Shown here: positions 1 through 8,144 of the stretch, piece by piece
How positions within the stretch are numbered: the first letter of the stretch is position 1
How the letters are laid out: every line of letters begins with the position of its first letter
Assembly (NCBI GenBank): GCA_904420585.1
Contig: CAJFVX010000012.1
Coordinates: 1-64,000, forward strand
Reading direction: 5' to 3'
DNA from: Candidatus Howiella intestinavium
GTDB lineage: Bacteria > Bacillota > Clostridia > Oscillospirales > Acutalibacteraceae
DNA length: 64,000 nt
The notes under the pieces: model-generated
Told to the model about the DNA's origin: nothing
What the model saw: only the letters and a program-made list of their open reading frames with translations
The model's database searches: none
Program-made: the position numbers and the translations under genes

Positions 1-3000
1 CCCTTCAATTCCAACGAGCGGGCGGGCTATTCCTCCACCGGCAACAGCGCCGACCACAGCGAGTGGGTGTATGTGGATTTGGGAGAGTCTACCGATGTAA
101 ACCAGGTAGTTTTCTACCCTGCCGCCCAGCAGGCCGACGGGGTTTGGACGGCCACCGGCGTGCCGGCGGCCTACGAAATCCAGGTGTCCGACGACGCGGA
201 AAAGTGGGAGACGGTGTATACCGGCGGCTTTGAGACCGCCCCGGCGGCCGGTGCCCAGACGGTGGATTTTGAGACGGTATCGGCCCGGTACGTCCGGTTC
301 TATGCCTCCAGTATCCTCCCCCGGAACGGGGACTACCGGCTGCAGCTTTCCGAGATGGAAGTATATAATGTAGACCGTCCGGAAATGACCACCCGGCTGG
401 ATATTGTGACCGACACCACCTGGACCGGCTGCACCGAGGAGGTGGAGGGCTGGAACCAGATCCAGTGCACCGCCGGCAGCTGGACAAAACCCCAGCAGCA
501 CGTGCCCTACGGCGCCGACCCCTGGAAGACCAACCTGAGCATCAACGACGTGCAGAATTCCTCCCGGGCGGCGGTCAACCTGCGCCGGGAATTCCAGGTG
601 GAGAAGGAAGTGGCCTCGGCCTACGCCTACATCTGCGGCCTGGGCTTCTTTACCCTGACGGTTAACGGCCAGCCGGTGACCGACTCGGTCATGAACCCCG
701 CCCCCACCCAGTACGACTACACCTCCCTTTACTGCGTATATGACGTGTCCGAACTCCTGCAGGAGGGCGGCAACGCGGTAGGCGTGGAACTGGGCAATTC
801 CTTCTACAACGAGACCGGCGGCGTGTGGAACTGGCCCAACGCCCATTGGCGGGACAATCCCAAGTGCCTGCTGAACCTGGAAATCATCTACACCGACGGC
901 TCCAGCGAGACCATTGTCACCGACCGGAGCTGGAAGGTCAGCCGGGACGGCCCCATCACCTCCAACAGCCTCTATTACGGCGACGAGTACGACGCCCGCA
1001 AGGCGCTGGTGGACGGAGAGGGCCGCAGCTTCGACCAAAACGGCTACGACGACAGCGCCTGGATGGACGCCTCGGTGCTGGCCACCCCTGTCAATGAGGA
1101 CGGGGAGGCGGCCGCTCTCAAGTGGCAGCACGAGGAGCCCAATATGCGCACGGCCACCTTCAAGCCCTCCCGCATCCAGCAGCTGGACGAGGATTCCTGG
1201 GTGGTGACCTGCCCGGTGATGACCACCGGCTGGGCCAAGCTCACCGGCATCAACATCCCGGAGGGGCAGGAGCTGACCATCACCTATTCGGAAAAGCAGC
1301 ATGAGGACGGCACGGTCATGAAGCTGGGCGGCCTGGACGGCGAAGGGGAAAACTGGTTCTCCGAGGCCAACATCTGCCAGGACCACTACATCTCCGACGG
1401 CACGGCCGACGCTGCCTATGAGCCCCGGTACTCCTACAAGGGTTATCAGTACATCCAAATCGACGGCTGGCAGGGCGAGTTTACCGCCGACAACATCGAG
1501 ATGTACCTTATCAACAACGCCATGGAGCAGGCCGGCAGCTTTGAAACCTCCAGCGAGATGATAAACGCCCTGCAGGCTATGATGGTGCGGACGGTTCTCA
1601 ACAACCAGCAGGGCCGCATCACCGACACGCCGGTTTACGAGAAGAACGGCTGGACGGGCGACGCCAATGTGATGCTGGACACCATCCTTTACAACTTTGA
1701 CGCCGAAAACGTCATGGAAACCTTCTTAAACATGCTGGCCGACACCCAGGAGGCCTTCGGCAATGTGGCCGACATCGTGCCCAGCGCCGATTCCTTTACC
1801 GACAACCATCCCACCTGGAACACCGTCTTCCCCTTCGGCATCACCAGAATGTGCCAGTACTACGGCAACTACACCTACGCCGAGGAGATGTACGAGGCCC
1901 TGCGCACCTTTGCCATGACCGATATTAACATCATCCGGGGCCAGGGCTGGCTGTGGGCCGGCGGCAGTTACGGCGACTGGTGCTCCCCCTCCAACCTCAC
2001 CGACGGGAACGCCCCCATCAGCGCCGGCGCTTCCGAAGGCTCCAAAATCACCGACAACGCCATGCTCTACGGCGCCTTAACCGAAATTGCCAACCTTACC
2101 CGGCTGCTGGCGGATAATGCCTATGATGCGGGCGACCGGGCCCAGGCCGAGGCCTATGCGGCCGACCTGGCGGTTTATGAAGACGCCCTGGAAAATATGT
2201 ACGCCGCCTATAACGCCAAGTTCTTTGACCAGGCCAATGGCTGCTACGACACCGGCGAGTGGAGCCAGGTAAACGACCGCACCCGCTACCGCCAGACCTC
2301 CCAGCTGGCCTCCCTGGCCTACGGCCTGGTGCCCGCCGAGTATGAGCAGGGCGTGGTGGACAGCCTGGTGGAGGATATCATAGCCAAGGACTATCATCTG
2401 GATACCGGCGTTGTGGGTACCAAGCTGATTCTGCCCATGCTGGATAAATACGGCTATGAGGACCTGGCCTTCCGCATCACCACCCAGACCACCTATCCCT
2501 CCTGGGGTTACTGGCTGGCCCAGGGCGCTACCTCCTGCTGGGAGAACTGGGAGACCACCACTCGTTCTCTGGATCACCATATGTTCGGCTCGGCCAGCGA
2601 GTGGTTCTATTCCGGCCTGGCCGGCATCCGGGACATTGCGGGTGGTTACGAGACCTTTACCATCGACCCGGCCTTTACCGGCAGCTTAGACTATGTGAAC
2701 TGCTCCATCGAAACCGTGCGGGGAACCCTTTCCTCCAACTGGAAGTTAAATGATGACGGCACCATCACCATGGAACTCACCGTTCCCTACGGTTCCACCG
2801 CCAAGGCCTATCTGCCTACGGCGGAAGCGGACGGCGTCCTGGTCAACGGCCAGGCGGCGGATGCCGCCGAAGGCGTGACGGCGGCCGGGCTGGAGGACGG
2901 CCGGTACTGCCTGACCCTTTCGGCGGGCAGCTACAGCATTGTCACCGGCAGCGACCTGGTGGAACTGTATAAATTCGCCCTGGATGACGCCATCGAGACG

Positions 3001-4362
3001 GCCGAAGCCCTGGATACCGACCTGTATCCCGCCGGCGTGCTGGCGGATGTGGAAGCCGCCCTGGAAGAGGCCCGCCGGCTGTCGGCTGCCGAAGCGGGCG
3101 AGGCCTTCCAGAAGCAGCTGAACGACACCGAGGCCGCCCTGGCCGCCGCCATAGCCGAGGCCCAGGGCAGCGAAGCCCGGCAGGCCCTGTACGAAGCCCT
3201 GGCCCAGTACGGCGACGCCGATATGTCCGACGCCGGCGCCACCGAAGCGGCGGCCTACGCATCGGCCGTGCTGACCGCCACCAAGCTGGTGCAGGATTAC
3301 ACCACCGACGACGAACAGCTGGAGGCTGCCCGGAATAAGCTGGAGGACATCTATCGCCAGGTCGTGCTGGGCGAGAGTGAGAATCTGGCCCGGGGCAAGG
3401 CCGTGGAAGCCTCCTCGGCCGAGAACAACCCCTCCTGGGGCTGGCAGGTTTCCAACCTGGTGGACGGCGACCGGCAGAACGCCAATTCCAACGGCGAGTA
3501 CGCCGGCCACTCCTCCAACACCAGCGTCTCCAACGACCACAGCGAATGGGTCAGCATAGACCTGGGCGAGAGCAGGGAGGTCAACAAGGTGGTATTCTAT
3601 CCCTCCTGCCAGAATGAGGACGGAAACATGGTGGGCTACGGTTCCCCCAAGGCCTATGATATCCGGGTGTCGGATGACGGGACAGAATGGCGGACGGTAT
3701 ACACCGGCGAACTGGCCGAGATACCATCCTACGGCCCCCAGACGGCCGAGTTCGATACGGTGTCGGTCCGGTACGTCCAGCTGTACGCCGCCAGCCTGTT
3801 CCCGAGAAACGGGGAATACCGGCTGCAGCTTTCGGAAATGGAAGTTTATAACCTCCAGGATTTCCCCGAACAGCCGGAGGGCCTGACCTATCTGGAACTG
3901 AGCAGCGGTAAACTGTCGCCCGTCTTTGATTACTTTACTGGCAGCTACACGGCGATGGTGGAAAAGGCGGTGCGCTCCATCACCCTGACCCCCTACGCCA
4001 CCGACGGCACGGCGATTACCGTCAACGGCCAGACGGTGTCGGCGGGCCAAGCTTCCCAGCCCATCGCCCTTCAAGTGGGCGAAAACGACATCACCCTCAC
4101 CGCCGGCGGGGTGACCTACACCCTGACGGTGACCCGTTCGGCTGAAGGCTCCGATATCATTCCCGGAGATATGGACGACAGCGGGGCGGTAGATATTGTG
4201 GACGTCATGGCGGCCTGTCGGGTGCTGGCCCGGAAAAATACCGGGATGCCGGCCAGCCCCGATGAAATCCTGCGGGGCGACCTGTCTGGCGACGACACCA
4301 TTACCATCGAGGATATCATGCTGATTTGCAGGGTCATAGCCGCAGGGCGGAACGCCGCTTAA
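1..4362 (+). CDS. Secreted GH78 alpha-L-rhamnosidase with F5/8C modules and dockerin (5' truncated)
   Basis: The frame is open from the first base, so the N-terminus and signal peptide lie upstream. Counting from base 1, the 1453 visible residues hold the end of an F5/8 type C (CBM32-like) module (1-124), GH78 N-terminal sheets and an (alpha/alpha)6 barrel (about 130-970), two helical spacer modules (984-1127), a second F5/8C module (1128-1286), a cadherin-like sandwich (about 1300-1378) and a type I dockerin (1389-1453). The GH78 acid cluster is intact: D542, E547 and D554 in DTPVYEKNGWTGD, and E848 in SCWENW, spaced as in characterised rhamnosidases. It should remove terminal rhamnose from plant or pectic glycans outside the cell. 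The dockerin implies docking on a cohesin protein; none is encoded in the window. A strong terminator follows. Confidence 0.93.
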   Translation, partial: PFNSNERAGYSSTGNSADHSEWVYVDLGESTDVNQVVFYPAAQQADGVWTATGVPAAYEIQVSDDAEKWETVYTGGFETAPAAGAQTVDFETVSARYVRFYASSILPRNGDYRLQLSEMEVYNVDRPEMTTRLDIVTDTTWTGCTEEVEGWNQIQCTAGSWTKPQQHVPYGADPWKTNLSINDVQNSSRAAVNLRREFQVEKEVASAYAYICGLGFFTLTVNGQPVTDSVMNPAPTQYDYTSLYCVYDVSELLQEGGNAVGVELGNSFYNETGGVWNWPNAHWRDNPKCLLNLEIIYTDGSSETIVTDRSWKVSRDGPITSNSLYYGDEYDARKALVDGEGRSFDQNGYDDSAWMDASVLATPVNEDGEAAALKWQHEEPNMRTATFKPSRIQQLDEDSWVVTCPVMTTGWAKLTGINIPEGQELTITYSEKQHEDGTVMKLGGLDGEGENWFSEANICQDHYISDGTADAAYEPRYSYKGYQYIQIDGWQGEFTADNIEMYLINNAMEQAGSFETSSEMINALQAMMVRTVLNNQQGRITDTPVYEKNGWTGDANVMLDTILYNFDAENVMETFLNMLADTQEAFGNVADIVPSADSFTDNHPTWNTVFPFGITRMCQYYGNYTYAEEMYEALRTFAMTDINIIRGQGWLWAGGSYGDWCSPSNLTDGNAPISAGASEGSKITDNAMLYGALTEIANLTRLLADNAYDAGDRAQAEAYAADLAVYEDALENMYAAYNAKFFDQANGCYDTGEWSQVNDRTRYRQTSQLASLAYGLVPAEYEQGVVDSLVEDIIAKDYHLDTGVVGTKLILPMLDKYGYEDLAFRITTQTTYPSWGYWLAQGATSCWENWETTTRSLDHHMFGSASEWFYSGLAGIRDIAGGYETFTIDPAFTGSLDYVNCSIETVRGTLSSNWKLNDDGTITMELTVPYGSTAKAYLPTAEADGVLVNGQAADAAEGVTAAGLEDGRYCLTLSAGSYSIVTGSDLVELYKFALDDAIETAEALDTDLYPAGVLADVEAALEEARRLSAAEAGEAFQKQLNDTEAALAAAIAEAQGSEARQALYEALAQYGDADMSDAGATEAAAYASAVLTATKLVQDYTTDDEQLEAARNKLEDIYRQVVLGESENLARGKAVEASSAENNPSWGWQVSNLVDGDRQNANSNGEYAGHSSNTSVSNDHSEWVSIDLGESREVNKVVFYPSCQNEDGNMVGYGSPKAYDIRVSDDGTEWRTVYTGELAEIPSYGPQTAEFDTVSVRYVQLYAASLFPRNGEYRLQLSEMEVYNLQDFPEQPEGLTYLELSSGKLSPVFDYFTGSYTAMVEKAVRSITLTPYATDGTAITVNGQTVSAGQASQPIALQVGENDITLTAGGVTYTLTVTRSAEGSDIIPGDMDDSGAVDIVDVMAACRVLARKNTGMPASPDEILRGDLSGDDTITIEDIMLICRVIAAGRNAA

Positions 4363-4401
4363 GCCAAAGAAATTTGTCTTAAGAGAAAATCATATACAAA
4401 A

Positions 4402-4450
4402 CCGGTACCCTTCCGAGGCTTTTTTGCCTTGGAAGGGTACCGGCCTTTAT
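4402..4450 (+). terminator. Terminator after the rhamnosidase gene
   Basis: Long inverted repeat with arms CCGGTACCCTTCC and GGAAGGGTACCGG around a T-rich loop, followed by CCTTTATATTTCTT. It lies 40 bases after the rhamnosidase stop codon. Confidence 0.8.
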
Positions 4451-4548
4451 ATTTCTTATCCGTTTTCGCAACAGCTCTTGGTTTTTTCTGGCTGGGTGCG
4501 ACCATCTTTTATCTTTCGTGTTTGGATCAACTGACGGAAAAAGACAAT

Positions 4549-4887
4549 TTATAACGTGATTTTCTCATTGCTGATTTTGGATAATATATTTTCTGCTATG
4601 TCAAAAATGAATAATTTCTCCGTATCGCTTCTTTTTTGAAGCAGCTGCATAAAGCGTTTGTCAATATTTGTCTGCTTTGTTTGCCTTTCACTGAAAACCT
4701 GCTCCATTGAAATATCCAGAATCTTCGTAATTTTTGCCAAGGTTTCCAGGCTGGGTATTTTTTTGCCGTTTTCTATTTGCGAAAGAAAGACAGCGGATAT
4801 TTCAGCTTTTTCAGCTAGCTGCTCTTGCGTATAATTCTGTTTTTTTCTGTAATTGCGCAAATTTTCCCCCATGATTTCAAATGGCAT
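4549..4887 (-). CDS. XRE-family helix-turn-helix transcriptional regulator
   Basis: A 112-residue protein. Residues 8-65 form a Cro/C1-type HTH: NYRKKQNYTQEQLAEKAEIS, then FLSQIENGKKIPSLETLAKI. A short helical tail follows that could mediate dimerisation. The ATG at 4887 is chosen because AAGGAAGTG lies seven bases upstream; the in-frame ATG five codons later has no ribosome site. It is divergent from the zinc-ribbon membrane protein gene at 5055, and the 167-base gap holds direct repeats at that gene's promoter, so it probably controls that gene and itself. Its base composition is clearly more A+T rich than the surrounding genes, which suggests acquisition. No ligand domain is visible. Confidence 0.9.
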   Translation of the reverse strand: MPFEIMGENLRNYRKKQNYTQEQLAEKAEISAVFLSQIENGKKIPSLETLAKITKILDISMEQVFSERQTKQTNIDKRFMQLLQKRSDTEKLFIFDIAENILSKISNEKITL

Positions 4888-4950
4888 TTAGAATCACTTC
4901 CTTATACCAGTTATTGTAAACCTTGCTGTCAGATAAATTAATTAACTGAA

Positions 4951-4993
4951 AGTTTAAATAAACGTTGCTATTAGTTTAAATATATGATATAAT
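4951..4993 (+). promoter_or_regulatory. Promoter of the zinc-ribbon membrane gene with flanking direct repeats
   Basis: TTGCTA (4965-4970), 17-base spacer, TATAAT (4988-4993). The direct repeat AGTTTAAATA occurs at 4951-4960 and 4973-4982, about two helical turns apart and bracketing the -35 box. This is a plausible operator for the divergent XRE regulator. Confidence 0.6.
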
Positions 4994-5054
4994 AGGAAGC
5001 GAGGAGGAAACTCCTTGAAAGCAGATGCAAATATGCAGAATAGGAGAGAGGAAA

Positions 5055-5504
5055 ATGAGTTGTGCAATACATCCGGATCGCGCTCATGTGGGAGTTTGTA
5101 GCGAATGCGGCAGGCTGCTGTGCCAGGAATGCGTGAATGCGTACAACCCTCCGCATTGTATTTATTGTACGCAGGAATGGGGCAGAAAATTAAAGCGCTA
5201 TTTTATAAAAATAATTGTTCTCAGCTTGCTCTTGGGATTCTTAGTCGGACCGGTATTCGGCGCGGCCGCCGGCGGCAATGCGGGTATAGTCATTGGCATG
5301 ATCCTAATTTTTGCCGGCGTTCCGTGGGGGTGGATAACTTTAAATAAAATCACGCCTCGCATCTTTCTTGTTATGCCTCTAATAGGCTGGGTATTCTATT
5401 TCTTTATCAAATTTTTTATCGCCTTTTTTATCGGCATATTTGCCATGCCTTTCCAGATTTACAGGCATATTAAGGCGCTGCGGGTGGCCAAAAGCGCCGG
5501 ATAA
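5055..5504 (+). CDS. B-box-type zinc-ribbon membrane protein
   Basis: A 149-residue protein. The ATG at 5055 is preceded directly by AGGAGAGAGG, favouring it over an upstream ATG at 5025. Residues 3-38 form a compact metal-binding module resembling a B-box zinc finger: C3, H6, C15, C18, C23, C26, H34, C35 and C38. The rest (about 50-140) is hydrophobic, with three or so membrane segments separated by glycine-rich turns. Many Firmicutes carry such proteins beside rhomboid-like or sensor genes, but the role is unknown. The N-terminal module is probably cytoplasmic. The gene is A+T rich like its divergent XRE neighbour, so the pair looks like a small acquired cassette. Confidence 0.8.
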   Translation: MSCAIHPDRAHVGVCSECGRLLCQECVNAYNPPHCIYCTQEWGRKLKRYFIKIIVLSLLLGFLVGPVFGAAAGGNAGIVIGMILIFAGVPWGWITLNKITPRIFLVMPLIGWVFYFFIKFFIAFFIGIFAMPFQIYRHIKALRVAKSAG

Positions 5505-5601
5505 TGTTTAAATAAAAAGATGAGACTGTATTTGTAAGCTATGCGATTCATTTATATCGTTTCGGGTGTCATAGCCTGAGGCGCCTGCAAGCAGCACGGA
5601 A

Positions 5602-5654
5602 AAGCAGCGAGGTTTGGAAAAATGTTCTGTTTCCAAACCTCGCTGCTTGTTTTA
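5602..5654. terminator. Bidirectional terminator between convergent genes
   Basis: Perfect 17-base arms (AAGCAGCGAGGTTTGGA and its complement) with a short loop and flanking T or A tracts. It serves the membrane protein gene from the left and the radical SAM operon from the right. Confidence 0.85.
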
Positions 5655-5721
5655 GATATTAGATAAATGTGCAAAACACCAAAATCACCCGCCGCGTCCC
5701 ATACAAAGCCGCAGGTATATC

Positions 5722-6549
5722 CTAAGCCTTTTCCGGCCCGCTTTCCGTAAGGCCCGGCGTGTGCTCCCGGCCGCCGATGCTCCTGGATGCGTTGGCCGGC
5801 GGGGCGAATTCGGTCATGTATTTCCAGTATCGCTTGGGCATCATGGATATGCGGCAGCGGGGATTCTCCCGCCCTTCGATGGCGATGGTGTCGTAAAACC
5901 GCCGCCACAAGGCCTGGTAGGCCGTCTCTTCCTCGCCGGCCGCCGGCGGGGTAAAGGATTCCATGGGCACAATCTGCATTTCGTGGGGACGATAGAAAAG
6001 GGCGGCGTGGTGGTTTTCGTCATAAATCAAAAACCGCTCCTCGGGCAGGCGCTCCGCAAAATGCCCGGCCAGCAGGGGCAGGGCGAAATTTTTCGGCCCG
6101 ATGACGGCGGTCAGCACCCCGCCGTAATCCGCAAACCGCACAAAGCCCTTCAGCAGATGGGCCTCCCTTGTCACATGCTCCACCGCCCGCCGCAGGGCGT
6201 CCACCCGCTGGTCCTGCAAAAGGCGGGTCACCCGGGGGCCTATCCGGTACCCTAAGCGCAGGTAGTCCAGCATAATCCGCTCCTTGTCCGGCCGGCCGGA
6301 GAGAAAGCAGAGGCGGATGTCGTTTTCGGCGGCGGCCGATATTTTCCGGGGAATGGAGGCCAGCACCCGGTCGGCCTTATCCCCTTCGGTCTCGATGCGG
6401 GACACCCGGTACAAAAAGCTGGGCGGCGGCTGCTCGCTTAGGATTTGCAGGGGGATTTCCCGCCGGTAATAGCTGGCGTACACGCAGCAGAGGAAACCCT
6501 CGAAGCTGCCGTCGTACACATAGATAACCGGGTCGGCCGCCCGGCTCAC
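5722..6549 (-). CDS. TIGR03915-type SAM/DNA-metabolism partner protein (DUF4130)
   Basis: A 275-residue protein. The start is the GTG at 6549, which overlaps the TGA of the upstream radical SAM gene (GTGA), a translational-coupling arrangement; longer N-terminal extensions only shadow the upstream gene. The sequence opens with VIYVYDGSFEGFLCCVYASY and ends with a helical domain containing MPKRYWKYMTEF. This matches the family always paired with the TIGR03916 radical SAM protein and proposed to act in DNA modification or repair. Its biochemical activity is unknown; related DUF4130 domains also occur fused to uracil-DNA glycosylase-like proteins. SOS boxes upstream of the operon support a DNA-damage role. 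Confidence 0.85.
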   Translation of the reverse strand: MSRAADPVIYVYDGSFEGFLCCVYASYYRREIPLQILSEQPPPSFLYRVSRIETEGDKADRVLASIPRKISAAAENDIRLCFLSGRPDKERIMLDYLRLGYRIGPRVTRLLQDQRVDALRRAVEHVTREAHLLKGFVRFADYGGVLTAVIGPKNFALPLLAGHFAERLPEERFLIYDENHHAALFYRPHEMQIVPMESFTPPAAGEEETAYQALWRRFYDTIAIEGRENPRCRISMMPKRYWKYMTEFAPPANASRSIGGREHTPGLTESGPEKA

Positions 6550-7886
6550 ATCTGTCCGGTCAGACACATGGACACATCCTCTCTCGTCACCGCGGCCGGG
6601 GCAAACAGGGACAGCTGTTCTGACCCGCCGGCTGCAAATCCCTCCAGCGCTGTCTGGGACAGGCCCTCCCACATCCCCCGGCACCGGTCGGACACCAGGG
6701 CCCGCAGGACGCCGTCCTCGGTGACCTTCAGGCCCTCCATGCGTTTGCCGCCGCAGAGGATGAAATACTGGGCCCTTTTGAGCACCACCCCCAGCCGCTT
6801 GAGCCCCGCATAGGTCAGGGAACCCTGCCGGCGGGCCAGCAGAATCCGCCGGCAGCTTTTGACCCCGATGCCCGGCACCCGCAGCAGCAGTTCCTCCGGG
6901 GCCGTGGTGACCTCCAGGGGGAACAGCTCCATATGGTTCAGCGCCCAGTTGCACTTGGGGTCTACCAGAAGGTTGAAATTGGGATGGCTTTCGTCCAGCA
7001 GTTCGGAAGCCGCAAAGCCGTAGCAGCGCACGAGCCAGTCGGCCTGGTAGAGCCGGTGCTCCCGCAGCAGGGGCGGGGGCGTACCCACCGCCGGCAGCAG
7101 GGGGTTGGTGGATACGGGGATATAGGCCGAGTAGAAAACCCGCTTGAGCCGGTACTTTTTATACAGGGCCTCCGACAAGGTGAGGATTTGGTAATCGCTG
7201 TCGGCCGTGGCTCCCACAATCATCTGGGTGCTCTGGCCCGCCGGGGCAAAGGCGGGGGCGTGGCGGTAGCGCACCAGTTCCTGCCGGTTTTGGGCAATGC
7301 GGCCGGAAATGTACCCCATGGGCTTTAAGATGGATACCTTGGACTTGTCGGGCGCAAGGCGCATAAGGCTTTTCTGGGAGGGCAGTTCGATGTTGACGCT
7401 CATGCGGTCGCAGAGGGTGCCCATGCGGGACAGCAGGATAGGGTCGGCCCCCGGGATGGCCTTGGCGTGGATATAGCCCGCAAAGCCGTATTCCTCCCGC
7501 AGGATGCGCAGGGTCTCGGTCATCTGCTCCACCGTATAATCGGGATTGCGCAGGACCCCCGAGCTCAAAAACAGGCCCTCGATATAGTTCCGGCGGTAAA
7601 ACTGTATGGTCAAATCGGCCAGTTCCCGGGGGGAGAAGGCGGCCCGGGGGACGTCGTTGGAACGGCGGTTGACACAGTACTGGCAGTCGTAAATGCAGGC
7701 GTTGGTCATGAGCACCTTTAAAAGGGAGATGCAGCGCCCGTCCCCGGCGAAGCTGTGGCAGATGCCGCAGGCCGTGGCGTTGCCGATGCCGCCTGGGGCC
7801 GCCGCCCGGTCCGAGCCGCTGGAGGTACAGGCGGCGTCATACTTGGCCGAAGCCGAAAGAATCGTCAGCTTCTCCAGCATATCCAT
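6546..7886 (-). CDS. Putative DNA modification/repair radical SAM protein (TIGR03916 type)
   Basis: A 446-residue protein. The radical SAM cluster motif CxxxCxxC is present near residue 65 in NACIYDCQYCVNRR, after an upstream Cys pair (ACGICHSFAGDGRC) that could hold another metal. The C-terminal third contains a helix-hairpin-helix (LLRVPGIGVKSCRRILLAR), the fold used by DNA-repair enzymes to grip the backbone. The start ATG has AAAGGAGGGG a few bases upstream. It is co-transcribed and overlapping with its small partner at 5722-6549. The promoter carries two LexA-type boxes. The substrate lesion or base is not known. Confidence 0.9.
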   Translation of the reverse strand: MDMLEKLTILSASAKYDAACTSSGSDRAAAPGGIGNATACGICHSFAGDGRCISLLKVLMTNACIYDCQYCVNRRSNDVPRAAFSPRELADLTIQFYRRNYIEGLFLSSGVLRNPDYTVEQMTETLRILREEYGFAGYIHAKAIPGADPILLSRMGTLCDRMSVNIELPSQKSLMRLAPDKSKVSILKPMGYISGRIAQNRQELVRYRHAPAFAPAGQSTQMIVGATADSDYQILTLSEALYKKYRLKRVFYSAYIPVSTNPLLPAVGTPPPLLREHRLYQADWLVRCYGFAASELLDESHPNFNLLVDPKCNWALNHMELFPLEVTTAPEELLLRVPGIGVKSCRRILLARRQGSLTYAGLKRLGVVLKRAQYFILCGGKRMEGLKVTEDGVLRALVSDRCRGMWEGLSQTALEGFAAGGSEQLSLFAPAAVTREDVSMCLTGQM

Positions 7887-7908
7887 AACGGACCCCTCCT
7901 TTTGCGCA

Positions 7909-7957
7909 GAACAAACGTTCTTTTTATATTATAAGCGGGAACATTTGTTCTTGTCAA
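7909..7957 (-). promoter_or_regulatory. SOS-controlled promoter with two LexA-type boxes
   Basis: On the minus strand: TTGACA (7957-7952), 18-base spacer, TATAAT (7933-7928). One GAAC-N4-GTTC palindrome (7939-7950) sits in the spacer and a second (7909-7920) just past the -10. Both match the Gram-positive LexA/DinR core exactly. Confidence 0.8.
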
Positions 7958-8043
7958 GAGGAAAAGATGCAGATTTTTGTCGAAAAAAGAAGGGAAAGCT
8001 AAATTGTGTCGAATTATATAAAACAATTATTCATCGCAATCGA

Positions 8044-8072
8044 TTGACACTTATAATTATGGAATATATACT
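8044..8072 (+). promoter_or_regulatory. Promoter of the lectin/lipoprotein operon
   Basis: TTGACA (8044-8049), 17-base spacer, TATACT (8067-8072), about 70 bases before the start codon. Confidence 0.75.
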
Positions 8073-8144
8073 AAGGATAGGGGAATAGGCAAAACATGGA
8101 TGGACATGTACATAAAAGAATGATTTGAAAAGGGGTGCTGCCGT

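Noticed and set aside
2746-4074. Long minus-strand open frame (442 residues) inside the rhamnosidase gene
   Set aside because: It is Gly/Val/His-rich shadow coding opposite a gene with clear domains; no ribosome site and no recognisable family.
5505-5601. Possible small gene between the membrane protein and the terminator
   Set aside because: No open frame with a ribosome site is visible.
6550-6954. N-terminal extension of the TIGR03915 protein
   Set aside because: The extension is translated out of frame from the radical SAM gene; the GTG at 6549 fits the family start.
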